Source: Dichotomopilus funicola (taxonomy: Eukaryota; Ascomycota; Sordariomycetes; Sordariales; Chaetomiaceae). From it: a DNA stretch of 64,000 nucleotides. The DNA lies in the NCBI RefSeq assembly GCF_033296635.1, contig NW_026944030.1:186001-250000 (forward strand), given 5' to 3'. Below are positions 32,479 to 42,700 of this stretch, piece by piece. Position numbers and translations under genes: made by a program. The notes under the pieces are model-generated. The model was not told the DNA's origin, did not search any database, and was given only the letters and a program-made list of their open reading frames with translations. The first letter of the stretch is position 1; each line of letters begins with the position of its first letter.

Positions 32479-33580
32479 TTAAAGGTTCGAGTTGATGATG
32501 TCGACGACTAGTGATCTTTGTTAGCCTTCACACACTCTCACAGTCCCGGGACAAAGGGGGGACGTACACTCGGGCTTCAAGCTGGCACCGCCAACCAAGA
32601 AACCATCAATATCCTTCTCCTTGGCCAGGTCCTTGGAGTTATCGCCCTTGACGCTACCGCCGTACAGAATCCGGGTCTGCTCAGCAACATCATCGCTGAC
32701 CTTGGCCTTCAGCCAGTTGCGGATAGCCTCATGCGCCTCCTGGGCCTGCTGCACAGTCGCCACCTTGCCAGTACCAATAGCCCAGATAGGCTCATACGCA
32801 ATCACCACCTTCTGCCAGTCGGCGCCCGAGATCTTGGCCGCGAGCGCAGCCAGCTGGCGCTCGACGACCGCCACGGTGTTGCCGGCCTCGCGCTCGGCCA
32901 GCGACTCGCCGCAGCACCAGACAACGCTGAGACCGCCGTCAATGGCGAACTTGGTCTTGGACGCGACGATCTCGTCGGTCTCGCCCAAAAGCGTGCGGCG
33001 CTCCGAGTGGCCCAGGATGGTCCAGTGGATGTCGCTGTCGGCCAGCTGCGACACGCTGATCTCGCCGGTGAAGGCGCCGTCCGGCTTGTCGTACACGTTC
33101 TGGGCCGACACCTGGACCGTGGGCTGCTTGACTTCGGCCTTGGCCAGCTGGAGGTAGAGGGCCGGAGGAGCGATCACGACCTCTGTGCGGGAGAGACAAG
33201 ATGTTAGCCGACATATAATTCACTTTGACATGCCCCATTCTTCTTTCTCCTTTTATTCCCTTTCTTACTCCTCCACAGCTCCGGTATCACAACCTCCCGA
33301 AGCCTACAACCAAACGAAAAAGAAATGCGCCGACATACCAACATTGGAGTCCAACTTCGAGTCGTTCAGGTTCTTGATGATCTTCTTGATGGACTCGCTG
33401 GTCCCGTTCCTATTGTAGAAAGCGAGCGTTAACAACATCCCATGAGTAAGCCCCCCGGGGATCGGGGGCTTGCTACGGAATATACCCGCGGGGTTTGTTG
33501 ATGGCGGGGTAAACAAGGCGTTAATTCTCCGGCACAGCTTACATCTTAAAGTTACCACCGACAAAGAACTTGCGAGCCAT
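32479..33580 (-). CDS. tpi1: triosephosphate isomerase
   Basis: Glycolytic TIM-barrel enzyme interconverting dihydroxyacetone phosphate and glyceraldehyde 3-phosphate in the cytosol. Four exons: 33543-33580, 33339-33409, 32568-33182, 32479-32507; exactly 250 residues. Catalytic residues are visible: Asn10/Lys12 in GGNFKMNG, the histidine in GHSERR and the glutamate in AYEPIWAIGTG. The phosphate loop YGGSVKGDN and the C-terminal GFLVGGASLKPEF are also present. The first and last exons are tiny (38 and 29 nt). The last splice creates the Phe of KPEFVDIINS, so ending at the exon-3 frame would truncate the enzyme. Confidence 0.97.
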
Positions 33581-34261
33581 GGTGGGCGGTTGGTTGTGAA
33601 TGGGTATATCGAATTGGGGTTAGGGATGGGAATAGGGAGGTGAAAGTATGAGACGTGATGTTATCGGAGGTCCGGTCGGCGTTGCAGAGTAGTGTTTTAT
33701 GGGAAGAGCTTAAAAGGATAGCGGGGTGGGAGCTGCGCGACTAAAAAGTGGTCCACCCCCCACGTTCCCACGCTCTCACTCCGAGCTTCACAGCGGCACG
33801 CAAAGGCCGCGAGCTCACCACACCCGGACACCTGCACGTCACAGCTCTTATTTTGCAGCAGCAGCCATCCCTGTTTAGGGAACAAGTAAACACCAAGGCT
33901 CGGACTTGCGGGATATATCTGATTAGTCCACAATTCCCATTTGTGTCTCGGGATTTATTTGTCTCAATGCTCTGCTTGGCGGGATAAGGGGGAAAAATCT
34001 TGCTCTTGGAGGATCCAATTCGTCACAGCCCAGACACACACTGATCCAGTTCGTCCCGGTTTGCCAACCCACTCCACCGGCTGCGAGCCACTCCATCGCC
34101 GAGTCGAGCCGGGCTTCTCCGGCTCAGCCCGACGGCCCCAGCTGCCCGGTTATTCGAACTCCGACCAAGGGCCGAACACGCCCAGCGCGGCCTGCCAAGG
34201 TCTCGCGGCTTCACATACACTACTACATTGTAATCCAACATAACAAAGCCACAAATCAGCC
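33581..34261. other. upstream region of TPI and 3' region of the Utp16-like gene
   Basis: The TPI promoter on the minus strand holds CATAAAACAC and TTTTAAG blocks (about 33694-33720), candidates for a TATA-type core. The rest is unremarkable, and no small gene is supported. Confidence 0.5.
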
Positions 34262-35511
34262 TCACCGGCTCCTCACAAAAAACCCACCCCTCGGCTTCGC
34301 AACCCGGTCCCGCCTCAGCAACATCTCCTTCAAATTCACAGACTGCTTCCTCGCCTTGGGCGCCAACCGCCCATCTCCCGTCCCCTTCACCACCCTGTAC
34401 GCCGTCGTCCCCACGCGCTTGTCCTTGGGTAGTCGAGGCCCGTTAAGCAGAGCCAGTTCTGCGCTGCCCAGCTTCCTCCGTTTGTTCTGCTGATCCGCGG
34501 CGGAATCGGTTTGCCGGGGAGTGTCCTCCTCGTCGTCTGACTCGAGGAGTTCTAAGGGGAGCAATTGGGGGACTTCCCGCTTGCGCTTCTCGCCTTCTGT
34601 TGCTGGCGCTTTGGTTGTTGTCGGGACGTCGTCGTCGTCGTCCTCGTCTTGTTGCACAGCAGGCTTCTGGAGCCGCTTCCTTTCCTCGGCTTGCTTCTTG
34701 AGGAACGTATCACGTTCTTGTCTTTTCCGCTTTGCAGCGGCTGCTTGTCTAGAACAGTGTTACTAACCTGCTTTATCAACCGGGGAAAGGTATGGGGTAC
34801 AACTCACTGTTCAGCCGCCTTTGCAGCAGCCCCCGCAGCCTTTAGCGTTTCTACCTCCGCAGTACGGGTAGACACCGCCTCTGGCGCTTCATCATCGGAG
34901 TCCTCCTCCTCCTCCTCCTCCTCCTCCTCCTCCTCCTCCTCATCCTCCTCATCCTCCTCCACCCCTTGGTTCTCCAGCGGGTCCTCCGTAGGCGCTTCCT
35001 TAGGCGTCACAAACTCATCGTACTCGCTGTCGTCAAACGTGATGTGTTTTCCCGCTTTCGGCGTCTCGGAGGATTTTTTTGAATCCCCGTCCTGTTTCCG
35101 CTGCGTCTTGGATGCCGATTTTGGAACCGGAATCTCGACGCTGACACGCCCCTTCTTGGGTGACCGGGCGCCCTTGGGCCGGACAGCCAGCTTGGCGCTT
35201 GATGGTGATTCCTGCTCGTCCTGTAGCCTCTCCTCTTCACCTTCACTTCCTTCCGCCGCCTCCTCTTCCCCTTCTTGCACTTCCCCCGCCTCTTTCCGCT
35301 GGAACTTATCCTCCCCGTACCTCACCCCCGGTGTTGCGAACAGCGGCGAAGGGTCTGCGAGCGTGACGCTGGAGGGCGGCTCCACGTCTAGCGCTTCATC
35401 ATCATCCCCGTCGACTTCATTCTCTGAATCGGATGAGACGATCTCAACGATCTCCGTGTTCACCTTGGGAGGCGGTTGTGGTTGTTTCCCTGCTGATCTG
35501 AGAGTGACCAT
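34262..35511 (-). CDS. U3 snoRNA-associated protein, Utp16/Bud21 type
   Basis: Nucleolar protein of the small-subunit processome. Two exons, 34808-35511 and 34262-34748, joined in phase 2; 396 residues. Most of the protein is charged and disordered: a short N-terminus (MVTLRSAGKQP), acidic tracts including 13 or more consecutive Glu residues, and Lys/Arg-rich segments. The diagnostic part is C-terminal: ALLNGPRLPKDKRVG, then YRVV, then SVNLKEMLLRRDRV and KPRGGFFVRSR, which matches the U3_snoRNA_assoc domain. The Glu run is coded by a GAG-rich trinucleotide tract and is likely to vary in length between strains. Confidence 0.85.
34901..34960. repeat. CTC/GAG trinucleotide tract inside the Utp16-like gene
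   Basis: About thirteen nearly perfect TCC/CTC units followed by CTCAT interruptions, encoding a poly-Glu run on the minus strand. Confidence 0.9.
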
Positions 35512-36116
35512 GGTGCCGGGAGTATTCGATCACGTAATTGGAAATAAATTTATATCTCAAGTCCAGGAGTCAACTTTAGGCCTAAAGAGGTAAATGATAT
35601 TAACCTGGGGGATTTGCTGCTTGGCGAGAGGTCGTTTGTTGCTGGGTTAATTTTTGGAATGAAGAGTATGGTTTGAATTTCACAATGAAAGTTCTCTGAA
35701 TGTCGGTCCCCAAACTTTTTTTCGCTGCAACTGCGCGGATTGTGGCAATGTGATTGGTCGATAGGATATCAGGGGACCCACCAATGTCATTGAACGACTT
35801 GTCCATGCGGCCTTGGCACTGGGAAATTTCGCAACAGCTTTCACAGTTTGGTATTGTGAATGTATTCCGTAATAAACGTGTACTCAAACCCAAAACCACG
35901 GATCAACCTCATCGGCACCTCGCGCTTTACTTCAGCCACAGTTGGTGTGCCGGTCTGCAAGAGAGCCAGCACAGCTTGGCCTTCTCTTAATACGACTGTC
36001 CGAATTGATATGAGAATACCGTGGAAATAAGTTCCGCAGCAGGCCCAACATCTACCTCAACCCCCCTCTCTCTCTGTTCATCGTCTCACAACATAACCTA
36101 TTATTTCTCCATAATC
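35512..36116. other. divergent promoter region between the Utp16-like gene and the next gene
   Basis: 605 nt, AT-richer than the flanking genes. An ORF at 35600-35899 on the minus strand lacks family features. CTCTCTCT appears near 36066-36076 before the downstream start. Confidence 0.5.
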
Positions 36117-37603
36117 ATGCTACACATATCACGGGTCCCAGCGCCCATGAGCAGGGGTGTTGGCGCTCACTTTCAGACCAAAACCCCAACTTCTCATCCG
36201 TCAATCCTCACCCATTACGGGCAATGCCTCGGATTACCACACCCACGTCCACCCTCGCAACAACAACACCAGCAACCACCACACCGAAAGCAATACGCTA
36301 CAACACCTCGCATGCAACGCCGCCCGGGCCCGTTAAGTCAGTCAACCGGGTCCTCTCAACAGGCAGCGTTACTCTTCCCCCATTTCACAACCCCGCCGAT
36401 ATCATGGTGGAACAGTATCGAAGCGATGGGGAAATTGGGGGGTGTCCCGCCCGCAGAATGCTCCAACGCCGTGACCGTGTTCTGTTCCCTTGCCACTGCC
36501 GCCAACGACGGATGGAAGGAGAAACTGGAGAAAGGTATATATACCCCCCTCCCCCCGCCCCCAAAAATAAAAGATTGTTTCCAAGGATATACCATACTAA
36601 CTCCCCCCCCCCAGATTACAAAATCCCCCCCCTAACCCTCCACTACGCCGCCCTCTCCCTCTTCCTAATGAACACCCCGACCCCCGCCGCCCAGCCAGTC
36701 GGCATGCGCATGCTCCAAACAGCCTCCACCCTCAACTTCGTCCCTTCCACCCTCTCCCTAATCCGCGCCTTCGAAATGTCTCCGGCATCCGCCCGTTCCA
36801 AATCCGACGCCTACCTTACCGCTGTCGATCAACGTTTCCGTCGCCTCCTCCAGACTAACCCGTCCCCGGATGTGTATACACTTCAGGGCTTGGTGCTGTT
36901 TAATCGGGGGTATCCGGATGCGCAGGCGTTGAGGTTCTTTGATTTGGCGCTGCGGGAGGGTATGGAGCATCCACCGCCTCCACCGATAGTACCAGGGACG
37001 GGGGCGGTGTCTGCTTCGGAACCGAGACGGCGCAGTCCGAGATGGACTTACGAGGCGATTTGTCACCGACACAGAGCGACGCTGCTGTTTCGGCGGAAAG
37101 AACGCGTGGAAGAGGCTCGCGCGGAGGCGTTTGCGTCGTTGGAGGTTTTGGCGTTTGAGTTGGGGGATCCGAAGGGGTATACACAGTTAGCGAAGAGGTT
37201 GTTGCCGGCTTTTACGGGGGAAAGTGATGGAGTGAAGGGTGTCAGCAGTGAAGGGAGAGGTTACACACTAGTTGACTGTGAGGAGTTTCTCACGCGGGCT
37301 GCGCAGAGCGGGGATTGGGAGGCGTGCGAGCTGTTGGCGATGGTTCTGGTGATGCGGGTGGCAGGGGCTGTTGGTGAGGGGGATGGTGCTAGTGCTGGTG
37401 ATAGTACCAGTGCCGGTGCTAGCGCTGGTGGGAAAGGGCAACAGAGCAAACTATCAGGAAGCAAAGAGGCAGCAAGTGAGCTGACAAAGGCGAAAATGGA
37501 GGAGATGCTGCGGATGGCGGTGGAGTGGGTGGCTGTGATTCCGGATGAGGGGAAGAGGGCGGATGTGTTGAAGAGGGTAAAGAGTGTGAGGGAGTTGTTG
37601 TAG
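36117..37603 (+). CDS. probable mitochondrial TPR/Sel1-like protein, unknown function
   Basis: Two exons, 36117-36534 and 36615-37603, joined in phase 1 over an 80-nt intron; 468 residues. The first ~85 residues are basic and rich in Ser, Pro and Gln, consistent with a mitochondrial presequence. The middle is helical, with paired-helix segments typical of TPR or Sel1-like solenoids (YAALSLFLMNT, YTLQGLVLFNRGYPDAQALRFFDLALREG, about residues 145-270). Further helices lie at about 275-345 (RHRATLLFRRKERVEEAR). A Gly/Ser/Ala repeat patch (SAGDSTSAGASAGG) lies near residue 425, and a final helix closes the protein. No catalytic motif is present. The ATG at 36117 is the first in frame; 36147 is a possible alternative. 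Confidence 0.7.
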
Positions 37604-38229
37604 GTTGGCCATGGCCACGGAAATCTTTGTACGTATATGCTCGAGACAACGCAATGGTTGGCTCTGTGTGTGTACTTGTGTTTTTCGCTGCAAATGTGCC
37701 TGTACATAGACTACTGCCTGCTAGTAGATTGGTGCGTGGCTATCGCTTGAGCAAGGACTAAAAGCCACCACCTACTTCCCGGGTATTCAGCGCCTAATGC
37801 ATACAAATGAGAGGACAGAAGAGATGAAACAATGCGACGCAGTCCAAGTCTTCGGCTAACACGCGCCATTCCCCCTACAAGCATGAGTCGCTCATCCTCT
37901 CAGAACAAAACCCTCCTTATTCTAATCCGAAATGTAATTTGAGAATGCCAAGAATCATAACCACGTGTATAAGTCTTTTGAATACCATTTAAGTCGTAAA
38001 CAATACAGTAATGTCATAGAAAATAGGTATCAGTTTCCGTAGCCGTCCGTAGCCAGCCGTCACCAGTTCGCTCAAACAAGACATTAAAAAGAAAAACAAA
38101 ACGCCAGGTCGGACGGAAACCCCTGCCGCCGACCATTACAAAAGCCCAGAAAGCCATGATGCCCCCTCCTGCCCCCCCTCCCCTATCCAACTTTGCATAA
38201 CTGGCCGTTATTATGATACTCCCCCCCAT
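37604..38229. other. convergent intergenic region between the TPR-like gene and velC
   Basis: 626 nt between two 3' ends; AT-rich in the middle (37905-38020). No frame or RNA is recognised. Confidence 0.6.
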
Positions 38230-39756
38230 CTACCTCTTCGCCCTCTTCCTCCCACGCCCCCCTTTCCCACCCCGCCCGCTCCGCCCCTCCTCATCACCCC
38301 CATCCTCATCCTCATCCTCATCATCATCGTCCCCCTTCGAGCTCCCGCCCATCTCCCTCTTATCATTCCCCTTCTTAATACTAATCAAACACCCCTGCTC
38401 CTTCAACCTCTTCGTCAACGGCGTGCTAGCCTGCATCCCAGGGAAATCCTTCGCATTATACACCTGGAAACTCTCACTCATCGCCGTCGCCACAATCGCC
38501 GACCGCTCGCCGGAACACATCCTTGCCGGGTCGAGCACCACCAGCGCAAACTTGAGTCGGAACGTACCCGGCGTCCGACAGCTCAGATCAGGGAAACAAA
38601 AGAAACACCCTTCTTCGCCCTTCTCGTCGAGGCCAACAAAGGGGGAAGCCACCAGGGTGCCCATCAGCCGGCGTTGTTGGCGGAAGTCCTCGGGCATGCT
38701 GGACATGTCTTTGACGCCGTGCTCGTCCCAGATGGAGCAGTGCACGACTGAGAACTGGTGACGCAGGCGGCGGTCGATGTCGTCTTGCGAGAGCGACGGG
38801 TCGTGAATTGTGAGCTGCACGATTGGGGGCGGGTCGATTACGCGACGGTCGCGCTCGCCGAAGCCGCAGCTGCGGGCGGCCGAGGGCTGTTGGCGGACGG
38901 TGATGCGGTATTCGGAGTTGGGAGCGCGCGGGGGTGGTGCGGGCGCGCGGGTGGGCGCGGCTGTGGGTGCTGCTGAGGCAGCGGCTGCGGTGCTGGATGA
39001 GAGGGAGGGTGAGGAGGATGTCGGGGGAGCGGCTTCGGAACTGCCCCCGCTGAGGAGGTTGGAGATGCTCATGGACTTGGGTTCTGGGCGTGGCGAGGTC
39101 GATGGTTGGGTGCTGGGGGGGCTGTGCGGGACTGGTGCGGATGCTACTGGTGATGCATGGCCGTTGGATATTGAAGAAACAGACGGAAAAGGAGCGGACG
39201 AAGGAGGTTTGGGCAATGCTGATGGATAGGCATTGTCGTTATGCAATGAGTTGCCTCTTGATCGGGGAGACGGGTAGTGAGGGAGCTGACGAGGGCCGTG
39301 GGCGTACGGGTCGTGCAGTCCGCCCATCTGCCTCAGACGCATCTCCTGTGCCACGTCTTCCGTCGATCTGTCGCTGGCCGTGGAGGACAGGGTCGGAGAG
39401 CACCGAATGTCGACCGCCCGCTTCGCCATCGAGTGAGGATCGCTACTCGGAATGGGGAATTGCGGTGGTGTTTGCCCAACTGGAGAAGGCGTTGCATAGT
39501 CGGAGTAGTAGCCGCCTCTCCCGCTGGCAGAGAACACCGGAGAAGGGTTAGAGGACGCGGGCGGGATCATGGTAGCCATGGGCGGTAACCGGGGCAGCTG
39601 TCTTGCCTGAGACGTCTGCCGGGGCTGCTGCTCTTCGAGGACATAGTGTCCATGCCCCGGGCCGTACCGATCGTGGTAGCTGTGGTGTTGAGCCATGCCG
39701 TCCAAGTGATTATGGCGGCCAAAGTTGTGATGAGCTGAATCGACCGCTGCAGACAT
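38230..39756 (-). CDS. velC: velvet-domain regulator, VelC type
   Basis: Fungal-specific transcription regulator family that governs development and secondary metabolism. It is a single 508-residue frame. The first ~280 residues are disordered, rich in His, Pro, Ser and Gln. The velvet domain follows at about residues 281-463. It starts YRITVRQQPSAARSCGFGE, then DPPPIVQLTI, the conserved FFCFPDLSCRTPGTFRLKF and the terminal SFQVYNAKDFPGM. The tail is acidic (DDDDEDEDED) and then basic (KGGRGRKRAKR), a likely nuclear signal. Velvet placed C-terminal after a long N-terminus is the VelC layout. VosA carries the domain near its N-terminus with an activation segment behind, and VelB has an internal insertion. 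The opposite, 5' side faces a 10 kb gene-free stretch. Confidence 0.88.
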   Translation of the reverse strand: MSAAVDSAHHNFGRHNHLDGMAQHHSYHDRYGPGHGHYVLEEQQPRQTSQARQLPRLPPMATMIPPASSNPSPVFSASGRGGYYSDYATPSPVGQTPPQFPIPSSDPHSMAKRAVDIRCSPTLSSTASDRSTEDVAQEMRLRQMGGLHDPYAHGPRQLPHYPSPRSRGNSLHNDNAYPSALPKPPSSAPFPSVSSISNGHASPVASAPVPHSPPSTQPSTSPRPEPKSMSISNLLSGGSSEAAPPTSSSPSLSSSTAAAASAAPTAAPTRAPAPPPRAPNSEYRITVRQQPSAARSCGFGERDRRVIDPPPIVQLTIHDPSLSQDDIDRRLRHQFSVVHCSIWDEHGVKDMSSMPEDFRQQRRLMGTLVASPFVGLDEKGEEGCFFCFPDLSCRTPGTFRLKFALVVLDPARMCSGERSAIVATAMSESFQVYNAKDFPGMQASTPLTKRLKEQGCLISIKKGNDKREMGGSSKGDDDDEDEDEDGGDEEGRSGRGGKGGRGRKRAKR

Positions 39757-42700
39757 TGGGGGAGCGGTCCACGGACGGCGGACGAACGCAGTCTGGTCCT
39801 TCCACCCTCTCGATTAGCCCTTGTCGTTCGAAAACGTGTTGGACAGGTCGGGGATGTCGTGAGGTTCCCCAAGATTCGGGTGACCTTACAAAATGAGGGG
39901 GGGATGGCCACTCCTAGCTATCGAGGCAGCAGCACACAAGCACAAAATCCGGCAGCCAGGTTCTGGGCCGGGTGTAGAATGTGTCTCACTGTCGGACACG
40001 GATATCGGGATGTTGCTCCGGAAAAGAAGCAAGCTTTCCTTTTGTCTCGTTCTCAACTTTCCAACGCCTGGATCCCCAACGGCAGTCGTTCCGATGTTGG
40101 TGAAACGACGTTAGCGAGTGAAGCCCCTTCACGGCAAAGGATTTTGTTGGACGGTTGTCTCATGCAGCTGCAGCAAGCCACTTCGAGTCCGGCGCGAGTA
40201 GTTCTGTGATTCTGGCTGGCTCGCCACCGTCGGGCAAGTTTTGGTCACACGTGGTTGTTATCGAAGCAGGCGATCGACGCTAGCCACGACCGTGGAAGAA
40301 GCCGAGACCTTTTTTTGTTCTTTTTGTGAGACGGCGGAAGAGGCGAGGAGATAATGAAGTAAGGGTAAGACAGAGGGAACCAAAAGACAGGAGGAGAGAC
40401 AACAAATAACTAACTGACGCCCCGGCCGGCTTTTACTATGGACACCACAGTCCCGGCAGGACTTGCAGGGTCACCTTGCTGCTGCTCATCCGTTCGGAAG
40501 ATGCCAAGTCCCGGCTGTTGGATGGATGGCACGATGGGTCCCGGCGGGGCGCACCCGGTACAACAATTAAAGTCTGGGGAAACGGTGCAGCAGCGAACTG
40601 GGACGGCTACAGGGTCTGTTTGAGGTTGCAGTCTGTGGGAGGCGGCAGGGCAATATGGCAAAGCCGGGCTGGTGGGCCAGAGCGGGAGATTGAGGGGAGG
40701 GCGTTAATATGGAGAGGGCGTATCAGCCATACTTTTTCCTCTCCAGGTCGGGAGGGGAGAGCGAGCGTGCCAGCCAACTTTTGTTTTCAATACACGTACC
40801 GCAGTCCTGCGAGGATTATGTCGTTGCCTTGGCTGGCTTGACTGGACAATGGTAAACGAAGGACGGGAACCAGCGTCTCTGCAGATTGCTCGGCAGGGAT
40901 GTCAGGGGCCGATCATCACTGTCCATCAAGCGGGTCAACGGGTTCTGGTCAGGGCCGGGGGGCTAGTGTACACTAGACAGAAGTGCCGTGGATGGGCTTC
41001 CCGGCGCGAATCCCCGACTGTGGACGGCCAAGATCTGCTCCGGACCAGAGAGTGTGGAGGGTAATCCCTTGTGTGGAAGCTCCGTTCGAAGCCATGGAAG
41101 AAAGCCAGTGGCTTGGCTGCTTGGGGGTCCCAAAGCCTGCACGTCGGGAGACGGCTGAGGGGCCCGACATCGAGTTCGAGAGGTGATTGATGAATGAATC
41201 TGGGCGTGCAGCTCGCTCAGAAACCGAAGACGGCCACTATGTACGCAGAGGTGCTGTTTGCCGTCTGTACAAGGGCGGCACTTGGCGCGGTACTTCATGC
41301 CGCGGGCCAGCTCACCCACCCAGGATCCCGTCCAACCGGCCCGACATCCTCCCAGTTTTGTCGCAGCAGAACGCGGGAATACGGGTGGGACTTCACGGAG
41401 GGCCGCCAAGCAGGCGTAAGCTATAAACTCGGCGGTTAACATCAACACCAGTCTGGGCTCTCCTAGTTTGGTACTATAAGCACGCGTTCGAGTATCGCAT
41501 GAGGGCCGTGGCCGACTCGGTCTTTGTGAGACCACAGAACGCGGCCTGGACACGGCGGCAAGCAGTGGCACCGGTGATGAAGCGTCAGCCGGAGACCGGC
41601 TGAAGTCGAAGACCAGCGGACTCTAGAGAAGTGAAACTTCGTGCGCTGCTGCTGAGCCGCGCGCATGAGGCTGCGGGCCCGGGTGCGCGTCTTTCCTCAC
41701 ATGTTTCGTCATTTGCCTGCTTGGCTCTCTAACACGGCCGAATTGTTCCACAGGCCTGGCTCGTCTGAATGCTGGAGATAATCACGAATTCATAAAGTTG
41801 TGGGCTGGACGGACGAAGCCGAGGGGTTGAATGGCAGTTGAGGGTGCAAGCGGGTGCGAGTTGGGGGAAAGAGAATGAAGATCTTGAGGAAGCTGCAGGG
41901 CCGATCTCACCCACTTGTGCGAGATTTCCAGGTTCAACGGAAGCAGCGCTTCCACCAGGCGGTGCCTGCCTGACTGGGCAGGTCCACGGCCCTGGAAGAG
42001 GACGGTGAGGGCAGGAGCAAATCCTCTATCTGGCCCGTTGGCGGCCCGCTGGCACTGCCATGACAGTGGTTCCAGTCCCCGGGAAGGAAGCCTCTAACCG
42101 CTGAAGGGAAGGCGCGAGAGCACCGGTTTCCTGGGATGGCAGGGGCAGCTGGGCGGGTACCCACCCCCAGTCTCGCCGACCGGCAGTCGCGACACGTTTC
42201 CCATTCGCGGTAAAAAATCCGGCTCATGGGTGCATGGCGGGGGCTCCGGAACCGAGCTCGAGCCAGGCACCCACATCATGGCTCTCTGAATCAAACCACA
42301 CACCACACAACCTCCCGTCACCGAGTCGTCCGCATTGCTTGCTGGAGTGCGGCTTGCAAAAACCCGTCCCGTCCCAAGGAACACTCGCTCTCCTCAGCTG
42401 GCCTCGAGAGGCTTGGGGCTAATTCTTGGGTTGCCGATCCTTTAACGTTACCTTCGAGACTCGCCTGCGAGATCCCAGCCCTCCATTCACCTCGCGGATA
42501 GGTTGCTCACCTGCTCCATATGCCGGCTTTACATTGTAGATGAATGCAACTGCTTCTGCTCGTCTAACCCGTGAATCTACATAGTATTACCCCAAATAGG
42601 GAGGAACAAACGAGAATTTAAGACACGACTCGGGACACAGCTTGGCTCAGTTACCAGTTCTTGCATCAGGTCAATGGCTCGCATCGGGAACGGTCATCGA

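Noticed and set aside
34565..35593. 342-codon plus-strand frame opposite the Utp16-like gene
   Set aside because: Contains a long poly-Ser run from the GAG tract read backwards; the minus strand has the conserved U3-associated C-terminus.
38230..39756. Reading the velvet gene as VosA or VelB
   Set aside because: The velvet domain is at the C-terminus after ~280 disordered residues and there is no insertion splitting it, which fits VelC.
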